Shown piece by piece: positions 45,745 through 55,554 of a DNA stretch of 64,000 nt. Position 1 is the first letter of the stretch; the number at the start of each line of letters is the position of its first letter. Position numbers and translations under genes: made by a program. The DNA is from Aspidapion aeneum. Its lineage: Eukaryota > Arthropoda > Insecta > Coleoptera > Brentidae. The stretch covers positions 14,213,756-14,277,755 of the forward strand of contig OY755038.1 of assembly GCA_963576565.1 (NCBI GenBank), read 5' to 3'. The notes under the pieces are model-generated. The model made no database searches, had not been told where the DNA came from, and saw nothing but the letters and a program-made list of their open reading frames with translations.

Positions 45745-46761
45745 TAGGGTTACCAGATGAAAACGTCTCTAACCAGGACCAGCCGTCAAGAAAATCCGGA
45801 CAAAATCCGGACGTCAAAATTTTTTCGATGCCACACACAAAAAAATCAACTTTTTTTTATTGAAACAACAACTAATAAATGACATAATATACCTACTATT
45901 TTATAGGTACTTTTCACTGCTTTGTATTTTATTCAACAGCGTTGAATTTTTAGGCAGAAGTACAAAATCGTAAAATTCTGAACAGCTCATATTTCTTAAA
46001 TTGTATGAAGTCATGAGTATTCCTTTTACAAAAGATAAAAGCAGCCTATTTCTTTCTTTGGTCCACTGGGTAGAAATACTTGCATTAAAATATTTTGCCC
46101 ATTTTTCGTGGGTAGGCAGATTGTGGTCATCAGAAGTAGAATTGTCTGATATGTACTTTTTTAGATTACAAACTTCATCAAAAAAAATTGTGTGTGCTTA
46201 AACCACACGGCAGAAGTGTAAACTTCAACAAGGCGAAATTAATAATACTACTTTAAGCGGGGTCTTCACATAACGTTTTACCTTACGTCTTGCCTGTCAG
46301 TCAAAAGGGTCAAGTATGACGGTTGAAAGACTAGCGTAGACACTTGATAGTTTTAACGTACGTTTTTAGATCAGTTTTTGATACAAAACGATGGTTTTAT
46401 TGGAAAACAATGCGTGATCCGGTCAGTTCTCTAGGCGGTCTTCCGTCTTAAATCAGTTCAAGTAAAACGTCCGTTTTTCCGTCTACACACAAAGTTTTAC
46501 TTGATGCGTTTTGACTGAACAGGCAAGATGTAAGGTAAAACGTTATGTGAAGACCCCGCTTAAAGGTGAATTCACACTGCTAAATTTATCGACGATTATT
46601 GTTTAATTACATTTTTTGAAACTAGTTTATTTTGCATTATTTGATGTTTATAAAAGCGGCTACTTTAAAATCCGGACGTTTATGAAAAATCCGCCCGGAC
46701 CCACCCGAACGTAGTAAAAATCCGGACATGTCCGGATCAATCCGGACGTCTGGTAACCCTA
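45745..46761 (-). mobile_element. hAT element remnant with 8-bp target duplication
   Basis: Ends TAGGGTTACCAGA and TCTGGTAACCCTA (right copy C/T variant), flanked by TGCATGTA on both sides (45737-45744 and 46762-46769). An 8-bp duplication is diagnostic of hAT. The minus strand codes a piece of transposase C-terminus: NLPTHEKWAKYFNA, then WTKERNRLLLSFVKGILMTS and NMSCSEFYDFVLL. This matches the W..E..R....T.KA.L...N....C.EFY pattern after the hAT dimerisation region. TCCGGAC words cluster near both ends. Most of the transposase is missing, and a MITE sits inside. Defective. Confidence 0.88.
46257..46559. mobile_element. MITE nested in the hAT element, TTAA flanks
   Basis: 303 bp. TIRs start GCGGGGTCTTCACATAACGT and continue TTTACCTTACGTCTTGCCTG; the right end is the complement. 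TTAA stands at 46253-46256 and 46560-46563. TTAA duplication is typical of piggyBac and Kolobok. No coding. Confidence 0.85.
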
Positions 46762-46771
46762 TGCATGTATG

Positions 46772-46844
46772 GTCTTCGATAGCTTAATGTAAAGAGCGTT
46801 TGCGTATAAAGCAAGAGATTCCTAGTTCGAGCCCGGCCGAAGGC
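46772..46844 (+). tRNA. tRNA-like sequence (pseudogene or SINE head)
   Basis: 73 nt. GTCTTCG pairs fully with CGAAGGC (one G-U). A D-arm-like GCTT...GAGC comes next, then an anticodon arm TTTGC / GTATAAA / GCAAG, which would place anticodon ATA. A T-loop TTCGAGC follows (B-box GTTCGAGCCC). There is one extra base before the D arm, and the T stem has two mismatches. No isoacceptor of this kind is expected to be common, so a decayed tRNA or a tRNA-derived SINE head is likelier than a working gene. Confidence 0.45.
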
Positions 46845-47519
46845 AAAAAACTTTTTTCTTATTTTCTTTAATTTCACTTGTTTTTTTATCGCTCCGTGTT
46901 AACTTTGGAGGCTACTATAGGCCCGTGGTTATAGTGACTGACCCCTTTTTTTTATTGCTAAAAAATGTTTTTACTAATTGTCTCAAAAATTCGAATTTTA
47001 TAAATTTTGAATAGGAAATCTTACATTGTTTAATTTTTCCTTGTTAATTTTGTGTAGTTGCCAATTAAAAATTAACATAATTCTGCGAAAATAATCGTGT
47101 CGAAACGAACCTTAATTACGCTGCTAAATATATAATTAATAAAAATATAAGAAATGTTTATATATTACAAGGTAATAATTAATAGCTTTATTCACTTATT
47201 CTGTGTACTAGAAAAATTATTTGAAAGTAAATTTAATCAAGAAGATGTGATAATTAAAAAAAACACTCTTTTGATTTTCTTGAGTTTTAAAATTTAAAAT
47301 TAATAAAATAGGAGGACTTATTTATGTCCGAAATTCGCTGTTTTGGGGGGGTTTCAGTTATTTCGAGGGGAGAATCTCTACTTGCGAGGTTTGAGTTTCA
47401 AGACCAGCTTAAAGGAAAATACCGCATCTTGATGTAGCAACTCTAGTCCAGTCATTATAGAATTTTAGCATATAATTCAAATTATTTATTGTAAATAAAA
47501 ATTTGACTGCAAAAATTAA
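46845..47519. other. Spacer
   Basis: AT-rich, with a G run at about 47344. No gene. Confidence 0.4.
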
Positions 47520-47880
47520 ACACAACAATGTATAAAAAAATACACACATCTTTTAAAATTTAACTACATAATTTTGCATTTATATTGCACAAAACTGAAT
47601 AAGAAAATTAGAAAATATTGTATAAAAATGTTTTATAAAATTGTACAAAATTTTTGCACAAACTTGTGCAATTTTTTCAAAATTTTAAAAAAATGTATGC
47701 AAAATTTATCAACCAATTGTGCAAATATGTGACATTTTTTAATACAGGCCTGTACAATAACATCTTGCACGGCATTGTGCAAAAAAAATAGTTGCACAAT
47801 AATTTTACAACAAATTCCATTGCACAAAGCTATGCAAAATTTTTGCACAAATTGGTTTTATACCCATTTGGAAACAAATA
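47520..47880. repeat. Cluster of TTGCACAA-like palindromic words
   Basis: The words TTGCACAA, TTGTGCAA and one-base variants occur about a dozen times in both orientations within 360 bp, often facing each other (TTTTGCACAAACTTGTGCAA). A 71-codon minus frame across it is compositional. Confidence 0.7.
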
Positions 47881-47907
47881 GTGCAAAAAAAATTGACAAT
47901 TGTTGAA

Positions 47908-48662
47908 AATACTCTGCCAATATATGGGCCCCTAAGCTCACACTAGGTACTATAGTTATAGTGTACGTGTGAGCTAATATAACTAAAAACTGAAATATAT
48001 TTTATTCAACTCCAGACTAAATTTACCTTTTGTTTGATACCACACAAGCCATGTTTTGACTTAGAACTCAAATTATTTAAATCTACCCCCACCCTTAAAA
48101 CAAACAAAAACTAAAATGTATTTTCTTAACCTCCGGACTCAATTACCTTTCGTTTGATATCACACACGCCATATTTTAACTTAAACTCTAATTTTTGAAA
48201 TATACCCCCACCCTTTTTTTACAATAAATTAAAATGTATTTTGTTACACTCCAGACTCAATTACCTTTCGTTTGATATCACACACGCCATATTTTCACAT
48301 AAACTTTAATTTTTGAAATCTACCCCCACCCTTTTATTTGGTTTGTGTTCGGTGGATTTTGTTCATTTTTAAATGGGACCATCTCGACCCAAGACCCAGC
48401 CTAGGTACCAAATTTCATTAAAATCGGCCAAGCGGTTTTTGAGTTATGCGCGTTGGTCGTTACAGACAGACATACAGACAGACAGACAGACATACAGACA
48501 GACAGACAGACAGACAGACAGACGGCGCAACAAAAAAGTTTCAAAATCATCTGAAACGCAAAGATATATAAAAATTTTTGAAATCGGAGCAACTTTTTTT
48601 TTCTCGAAAAAATTAGGATCACCATAGCTCACACTACTATAGTATAGTATATGTGTGAGCTA
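47908..48662 (+). mobile_element. Repeat family B, copy 3
   Basis: Full layout with the start phrase, both AGCTCACAC hairpins, tandem units and the longest (CAGA)n of the four copies. The two-strand Ser-Val-Cys-Leu and Thr-Asp-Arg-Gln frames come from the microsatellite. Confidence 0.87.
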
Positions 48663-49128
48663 AAAATTACATACATTTTTCTCTGTATTGCAAAACATGG
48701 TATAGTCGCGATTTTAACATATGTTGTTGACATTGGAGTCCTAATAACAAATTTGAGTTTGGGGAACTCCCCCGCCATCTTGGATTTAGTTTACACAAAA
48801 GGCTGTTTTTTAATTACTTGGTAACTGTACGTTTCAGAAAAAAAAACAAAAGTTGAAGAAAATAAAATTTTCTACAAAAACGCTTTGATACGTTTTTTTG
48901 ACAGAGTAATGGTTTTTCAGTTATGTCGCCTAACATTTGGCCGCCATTTTGGATTTTGACCAATTTTTTTTGGTCGCCTTTAACTTCCAAACTGCTTTTT
49001 TTGAGAAAATCTCTTTCCGTTTTAATGCGGAGACTAAATACCTCTGTCGTATTTACAACATTATTTTATTCAGCGGGACTAATGTGTTTATTTTTATTGT
49101 TCAGTTGGATAATAATAGATCTCTTTAA
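48663..49128. other. Spacer before the pogo remnant
   Basis: Contains CGCCATCTTGGATTT / CCGCCATTTTGGATTTT phrases, possibly decayed repeat. No coding match. Confidence 0.35.
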
Positions 49129-49372
49129 AATGGCGCTTAGTAAAAAAACTTCTTAGTTTATGTGGAAAAATGGAAGTTGTTAACGTTTCGGAGAAGGAAC
49201 ATCTATCAGCACGAAAGATCGCCGAAAAATTTAATATCGGAAAATCTCAAGCAGCGGAAATTGTTAATAAATATATATCAAAATTTCGCAGTTCTCTCTC
49301 ATAAGCGGATACCTCCAATAAGCGGACACAATCGCCGGAACCGTGAGTGTCCGCTTATAGGAGGTTTCACTG
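49129..49372 (+). pseudogene. pogo/Tigger-like remnant: transposase N-terminus and right TIR
   Basis: The plus frame from about 49172 reads MEVVNVSEKEHLSARKIAEK, FNIGKSQAAEIVNKYISKFR and stop. This is the helix-turn-helix of pogo-family transposases (S.R.IAE.F.IGK.Q...IV). Directly behind it is the TIR AGTGTCCGCTTATAGGAGG ending TTTCACTG|TA, which resembles Tigger ends (CAGTGAAACCTCC...AAGCGGACAC). The TIR is preceded by an inverted copy, CCTCCAATAAGCGGACAC at 49312, giving an 18-bp stem. The DDE core is missing, so this is an internally deleted copy. Confidence 0.75.
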
Positions 49373-49378
49373 TATATA

Positions 49379-49509
49379 CAAAATAAACCGAAATTATTTA
49401 GTTTTATGTCATTTTAACAAAAGGTAAATGACGTGTGTAAAGTGTAATCAACTAAAATGCGTACCTTTTGAGAAAATGGCATAAAACAGAATAATTTCGG
49501 TTTATTTTG
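49379..49509. mobile_element. Short palindromic MITE
   Basis: 131 bp. The arms CAAAATAAACCGAAATTATT, TTTTATGTCATTTT and CAAAAGGT mirror each other, with a ~30-bp centre. It abuts the pogo TIR. Confidence 0.8.
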
Positions 49510-49744
49510 CATATAATGCATAGGAAACGGGTGTACTGCTAACACTTCAGGGTGCGTATCTTAGCAAGGGTGCTACCCAGAGAACTGAGTGATGTCTCAT
49601 TTTATAGGCTAGTAGTCTTTATTTTATGTTATTACAGATTTTCTCAAAAAAAAGTACTTTCGAAGTTAAAGGCGTGACAGACGAAAATTGGGGACTGCGT
49701 TTTTTAACATCCAGAGCACCTAGAAATAAAATTTCGGACTTCCA
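49510..49744. other. Spacer
   Basis: Nothing recognised. Confidence 0.35.
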
Positions 49745-50690
49745 TTGTCTTTATTTATTTTAAACGCGACGTTTCGGTTAGGCAGTATCTCTAACCGTTT
49801 TCAAGTGTAAACTAAACAATCTAGTCTCTAGGCTACTACTTATACTACTTGGTGTGCAGTCAGGTGTGACGGACCGCCCCCTTTTTCATTCTAAGACGCC
49901 CGTTTTCCATATATTTGGTACGTTCGTGCTTGGTTGACTGAAAACTACTTAATTCTGCATTATAAATGCAGCTTCAATAAACTTTCGTTTTCGCCAATGC
50001 GACTCCTTATCAAAACTTTAGCTTCTGACCACTGAATCCTGTGATCATTTGACCATGAATGATCTGCTAAACCGGATTTTTCAATATCCCCTAATTGGGT
50101 ACTTTTTAGATGTTCATTTACTCTAACCTGAAGAGGGCGATTCGTTTCACCTACATATGATTTTCGACACTCACACGGGATTTGGTAAATACATTCCTTA
50201 TTATTTGAGGGATTGTCTGGTTTTGTTTTAGTTACAAAACTTCTTATCGTATTTCCCGAAGAAAATACTGTTTTTATATTATAGTGTTTAGCTATTCGTC
50301 TTATGTTTTCTGAAATCCCTTGAACATATGGAATGTTAATAACACCTAATGGATTATTATTTTGAGAATTTGGTACATTTAGTTTGTTTTTAATTTTAAA
50401 TATCGTTGAGTTTATTAATTTCTCGGAATAACCATTCTGTTGTAAGTCCTTTTTAATGTTGTTAATTTCTGTGGTTAATTCTTCATTATTACTACAAATA
50501 TTTACGGCTTTTAAATACAAACTTCTTATAACTCCTTGTTTTGTTGCAACAGAATGATTAGACTTAAAATTTAGGTACTGTCTCGTGTGTGTAAGTTTCC
50601 TATATACAGTGGTTTGAATGTTTCTGTTTAATCGTTTGACAAAAACATCCAAAAATTCTAATTCATAAACTCGATTTGTGATATGTGTAT
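49745..50690 (-). pseudogene. Penelope-like element, 3' part with GIY-YIG domain
   Basis: The minus frame of 251 codons (50715-49960). It starts in the RT C-terminus (EFLDVFVKRLNRNIQTTVYRK, shown in part: FLDVFVKR), then LNFKSNHSVATKQGV. A linker follows, then the GIY-YIG nuclease region with the Penelope-type Cys motif: CIYQIPCECRKSYVGETNRP, LQVRVNEHLKST, KSGLADHSW. RT catalytic blocks are absent (5' truncation at about 50690). Beyond the stop, 49745-49900 carries CGCGACGTTTCGGTTAG, typical of the terminal repeats of these elements, with a hairpin at 49775-49797. The reading frame itself is intact across the nuclease. Confidence 0.88.
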
Positions 50691-50715
50691 CACACAAAAT
50701 AAAGACCTGGGCCAC

Positions 50716-52367
50716 GGCTTCCTTTAAAAACTGAATTTATCTACGCCACTGAAATTATTTTGATAAAAATAAGTGTTTTTAAAATTGAAATTAGTTTTAT
50801 AAATACTTGCTAATAATATAGGAAGTAGACAGCCATATCTTTTGTTATAAAAGAAAAATTTCAACAATTTTTATACTTTTGGATTTTGCGTATGTGTTGC
50901 AATTAAAGGGGGAAATCTAGTGTGTCTAATTGTTAAACTTCTGTAATTTTTTTATTACGAATTCTGTTAGTATTCATAAATAGCTGCTAGGAATTAGAGC
51001 GAAAATATGTGTAGAATTGAAGTGGATACATACGTAATAATAAACTTAAATTAGTGATTTTGTGGGCAAATTCTTAAAAGAGGAAGGGTGACGCTAGGTC
51101 GTATACTCCCCGGGAGTTTCGACCTTGTTGGGTGCTCCTCAGTATCAGCACGGATCATTTGTTAGGTGATCCGTGGTATCAGGGTTGTATGGGCTGAAAC
51201 AAACCAGCCCTGGCAATTTTTTTTTATTCGGCCCTCGCTTCGGCACAAAAATTTTACGGCAAAGAAAACGAAGTCATGTTGTGTTATTTTTGTTTTTGGT
51301 ATTATGGAGGTTTTGTTATTAAATAACATGCTAATTTTAAAGGATGTAATTTGCATTTTGAAAAAAAAAACTTCATATAAACATATGTATGCATGTCCTA
51401 AACATCCTAACTTGTGAGATACAAGGTGTTTAAAGACTTTTAGAAAATCTCCTTTTTTATTAATATTGCTCTAGATATTTTTTGTAAAATTTTATATTCT
51501 GTCATACATAACAACATACAACAGCACTGCCCCCGTTAGTTAAAAGGCTGCAAGTAATTTTTTTTCGAATTTGGGTTTTTGGTCTCGACGGATTTTCCAT
51601 CATGTCCTATGTAATAAAATTTAAAAAAAAAACCTAAAAAAAAAACAAATAGCAGTAACTGTAGTACTGCCTTGAACAATTAAAGTCGTTTTTTTCCGAA
51701 CTACACTTTCGTCACTTGCGCCCTTTTAACTACCGGGGACAGAGCAGATATGCTAATTTTTCATATGGTAACGACTTTTTTAATAATGAACTTGATGCTG
51801 CAAGTTTTTTCTATATTCTCCTTAATTTGAATTGGACCCAATACCGATTTTTCAATCGGTTAATCGATTTCTTAGATTTTTTATGTATTTTAGCACCAAA
51901 AATGATCTTTCGCAACTAAGATATGAGATATTGGCAAGGCCGTACCGAAGGGGGAGATCAAGGGGATCAATCCCCACCAAAATAGTCAACAAAGTGTGTT
52001 ACAAGAGATTTCACAACAGCAACACAAACACGATTTTTTCTTCTGGATATTGGTATTGTAAAAAGATAGGTATTAATAAGTTAGTGCCATTATCACATTA
52101 TCTCCTTGATACATTCTACTTATTTTAATATAAAAGTAAGTGTAACAATCAAACGAGTAACGCAGGCCTGGATTTACTACAAACAGATTTTTTAAATTTA
52201 AATGTTTAATGTTTTAATTAGTTTGTTTGTCAAATATACAAAAATAAATATTAATAATTTCGAACCCTAAATTGTACCGGCCCACCGGGCATTTGCCTGG
52301 CTGCCCGCTTGTCCCATCTAACCCTGCTCAGTACAAGCATAATAACCAGTATACAGGGACGAAGAAT
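50716..52367. other. Mixed repeat-derived DNA
   Basis: 51090-51180 has GAGTTTCGACCTTGTTGGGT, similar to GTTTCGGTCTTGTTGGACC at 62778, and probably comes from Penelope-like terminal DNA. 51940-51980 (GTACCGAAGGGGGAGATCAA) has a loose reverse relative near 60715. No gene is supported. Confidence 0.4.
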
Positions 52368-53640
52368 GTTGATGATGATGTCTGAAAAGGGAACATAAAA
52401 CATAAAAGTTGCTATTTACTGACAATAGACCATAGATAAACTTCCGAATTCCAGTATGTCACCTCAGCCACCTGAGGCAAAGAGATTAAAAAATGCTCGA
52501 GTGATATACGTTTATAATAATGCTAAGACTGAAGGCAGCAAGATAGACTTCAAAGACATTCTGGCAAGTAAGAAGGGTGGTAGGAAGAAAGTGGGGACTC
52601 GGCCCAAGGATCATGCACTGGATATACACGGCCATCATAAGACCGAGGATCCAATACGGATCCGAGGGCTGGTGGCCGGGGGTAACGAAAACCACTTACG
52701 CCAAAAAGCTCGAAAGTATGCAGGGTAAAAAAGACATTCAGAGATCGCGACTCTGACGGAAAAGGAGATTCCTCTATCAACGTAGGTACAGGCTAGCGAT
52801 GCCATCAGAGAAGCGGTTAAAGGAGCATGCATGGAAAAAGGACGGACGGAAGAAATTAGGAACGAAACAGAGAAGCGCCTCTGCATCTGTTCAGACAGTC
52901 AAGCTGCGCTGAAAGCACTGAGCAAACCAACCATGTCCGCGGTTTTCGTGCAGGAGTGCACGGATGCACTTCAGGAGTTTGCCGGAGTAAGAGAGGTGGA
53001 GCTCGTATGGGTTCCAGGCCACGGACGCCCAGGGAACAAAAAAGCGGACGGACTCGCCTGGGTTGGATCCCGGCCGAAATGCGTCAGGCCAGAGCATTTC
53101 CTGGGGCTCACAAGAGGGCAAATGAAGTCGGCCCTAACAGAGTGGGCCTAGAAAGAGATACAAAAGGAATGGACCAACACAGGAAACGTCAGACAGGCGA
53201 AGGAGTATGTGACAGGATACAGCAAGTCCCGTAGGGATTGGCTGCTCCATAGAACACGAAGAGAGGTGGGAGCCATAGTGGGAGTCCTAATCGGACACTG
53301 CGTCATAGCACTTGACGAAGATGAGAGTGAAGGAGGACGCGACGTGCGAGCGATGTTGGGCCGAGGACGAGACCTCGGCGCATTTCCTCTTATCATGTGA
53401 AGCATTCAAGAAGGCAAGAAGAGGAAGAGGAATCCTTTGAGACGGTGGACCTTCTGAATCTGAGGTGGCCCTATATTTTCTGGTTTTTGTCCAGAAGACG
53501 GGCAGATTCCTTAGCAAAGGAAGGACGCAGTAGGAGGGATACCCGGGGGCTGGCGAAAAGGGCGCTTTACGTGCCTAGTCGCCAGGCCTAGAGCCTACAC
53601 CATACTACTACTACTACTACTACTACCGCTTTTTAGTTAA
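52368..53640 (+). pseudogene. LINE fragment with RNase H and zinc-knuckle tail
   Basis: Begins TTGATGATGATGTCTGAAAA, then a 90-codon frame of unknown type (ORF1-like start: SPQPPEAKRLK). RNase H follows in frame 52831-53151: CICSDSQAALKALSKP, VQECTDALQEF, ELVWVPGHGRPGNKKADGLA. In another frame near 53340 a C-terminal knuckle reads ATCERCWAEDETSAHFLLSC (C..C...ET..H.L..C). The polymerase is missing between the first frame and RNase H, and two frameshifts follow. It ends in (TAC)n at about 53606, a simple-repeat tail as in I/LOA-type LINEs. The same start recurs at 62513. Confidence 0.8.
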
Positions 53641-53830
53641 GGAGCCTTGTAAATCGTTATAGAATATATACACATAAAGTACAATTTTGCTCAGGTAAAA
53701 GGGCAAAAACCGCAACGAGTCGTCATTAGATATAGATACCAAAATACACCTGCTACCAGTGTCGAACAAAATCTAATGTCATTTTAAACAGAAAAGTGAA
53801 ACACTTTTATTATACAATTAAGATTGTAGA
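53641..53830. other. Spacer
   Basis: Nothing seen. Confidence 0.35.
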
Positions 53831-53986
53831 CAGTGGCGTATATAAGGAAAGATCCTGGGGGGGCCGGGCCCCCAGAAGCTAAGATTTTTTTAGGTGTTTT
53901 TCATATATTTCATGAATAAAAACATAAAAGAATCTAAAATACGGCCCTGTATGGTCTCCCCGAAAACTTTTCTAAATACGCCATTG
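53831..53986. mobile_element. Small hAT-type MITE
   Basis: 156 bp. Ends CAGTGGCGTATATA and TAAATACGCCATTG, flanked by ATTGTAGA (53823-53830) and ATTGTGGA (53987-53994), an 8-bp duplication with one change. It has G/C-rich runs near the left end. The left end also occurs at 31341. Confidence 0.8.
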
Positions 53987-54769
53987 ATTGTGGACAACAC
54001 ACACACAGTTTTTATGTCCAAAAAATATACCGTATAGGAAAAAACTCTATTGGCCACAAGGAAAACTGTTTAGAAAAAGAAAAACTTTTAGCAGGTTTTA
54101 GTTTTACTCTGAACAAGCTTCCCCTTGGCCAGTAAAACTTTTTCCATAATTTTTCCATGGATCATACATTTTTTGGCCTTTAATGCTTTTTTTCATATTA
54201 ATAAATAAAATTGATTTGAAATATTTAAATAAATTTCTTAAAAATCATAAAGCTGCATTCCTGACTATAAAATAAAACACTAATAAAACTTTAATCAACA
54301 ACGGTGCAACATAATTATTAAAATAAGTATGCTTAAAAAATATTTTGTTAAAACCGTTTCATTATACAGGATGCCTTTAACTTTTGCATACGGACGAGGG
54401 ATTAAAAGGGATTAAAAGGTACTATCTTATCCATCCACACATTTATTTTCCAGAAGCTCATTATGGGAATCCCAAATACCTTAGAGCATATAAAACGTAT
54501 TTGGGGAATTCAAAATTTTATTTTTGTGGTTGTTAAAAACTTTTTTCACCCTGTTCATAAAAAAATTTACAAGAAATTTCACATTGCTTACTTTTTTGCA
54601 AAATATGAAATATTTGGGTGCTTAATAACTAAGTAAGTAATCACACTTTTAATAAATTAATTACAAACATCCTGAAAAAAAAAACGATAAAAGTCCATAA
54701 TTTATAATAACATTTTTAATTAAGAACTATAGTCAAATCAGGGGGGCTCTGATTCGAAATAGTGTAAAG
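53987..54769. other. AT-rich spacer with TIR-like motif
   Basis: TTATACAGGATGCCTTTAAC at 54363 and TTTTTTCACCCTGTTCATAA near 54543 could be ends of a ~195-bp element. Weak. Confidence 0.35.
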
Positions 54770-54955
54770 CACCTGAACCTAAACCGAACCAAATCGAACC
54801 TGCCGTAATCTGACTTGATCTAACTTAACCTAAATTAACCTGACAACTCAACGAGTTTAGCAAAACAAGGTTAGGTTAAGTTCGGTTCTCAGGTTTAAGT
54901 TAGGTTGTCACGTTAGGTTAGGTTAGGTTAGATTAAGTCAGGTTAAGACGAGTGG
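54770..54955. repeat. TTAGG/TAACC-like pentamer stretch with orientation switch
   Basis: The left half has AACCT-type words (CTAACTTAACCTAAATTAAC). The right half has AGGTT-type words, including GTTAGGTTAGGTTAGGTTAG. The switch is near 54860. TTAGG is the usual insect telomere unit, but these copies are degenerate and internal. Confidence 0.7.
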
Positions 54956-55315
54956 GTGTCAGGTCAGGTTTTCTTTTTATTTATATTGGCGCTATTTTGT
55001 TACGCGCTATTTTAAACCAACGCTTTTTTAACAACGCTATTTTAAACCAGCGCTGTTTTAAAAAGCGCTATTTCAAATCAGTGCCAAATCAGGGTTTTTT
55101 TAAAAGTTGGCAGCTCGATTTCTTGTTTCTCTTACAAAAAATTACATCAATAGAAAACAAATTCTTAAGAAAGTTACTTATTGTTTTAAAAATTTTAATA
55201 ATAATAAAATCATATTTTATATATTTTTATGAAATTTGGTGCATTTTCGTACGGGGATTGCCATCGATATTTTGAAGAAAATAATGGTACGCCACTGTTT
55301 TTTTTTTGTAAATCT
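54956..55315. other. Spacer with short tandem CGCTATTTTAAA words
   Basis: Between 55000 and 55085 the words GCGCTATTTTAAACCA and GCGCTGTTTTAAAA repeat about four times. A 107-codon frame over it (FFNNAILNQRCF) is produced by the repeat. Confidence 0.45.
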
Positions 55316-55554
55316 GGGGGCACGGCCGTGCTCCGCCAAGTTCAAGTAAACTACTGTACCATCTTTTCTGGAAACATTTCAGCCCATATTTGACCTACCT
55401 AAAACTCTATTTCGGAATGAGCTACGAAACTCAAACTTTTCACAGTCGTAGATCTTCATGGAGTTAACAACCCCTCCAAGCTTCATGGACTTCCATAAAG
55501 TAGTAAAGTAGTTACGAAATTTTAAAAAACATTTCAGCCCATATTTGGCCTATC
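55316..55554 (-). mobile_element. Repeat A, copy 3, part interrupted by a LINE
   Basis: Terminal module in reverse: GGCACGGCCGTGC hairpin, CCAAGTTCAAGTAAACTACT, GAGCTACGAAACTCAAACTT, AACCCCTCCAAGCTTCATGG. A second tandem copy of the ~190-bp module starts at about 55533 (CAGCCCATATTTGGCC) and is cut at 55554. Confidence 0.85.

Noticed and set aside
48373..48632. Frames rich in Ser-Val-Cys-Leu or Thr-Asp-Arg-Gln
   Set aside because: Produced by the (CAGA)n microsatellite in repeat family B.
54770..54955. Telomere fusion scar
   Set aside because: Polarity is AACCT then AGGTT, opposite to two joined chromosome ends, and the units are degenerate.
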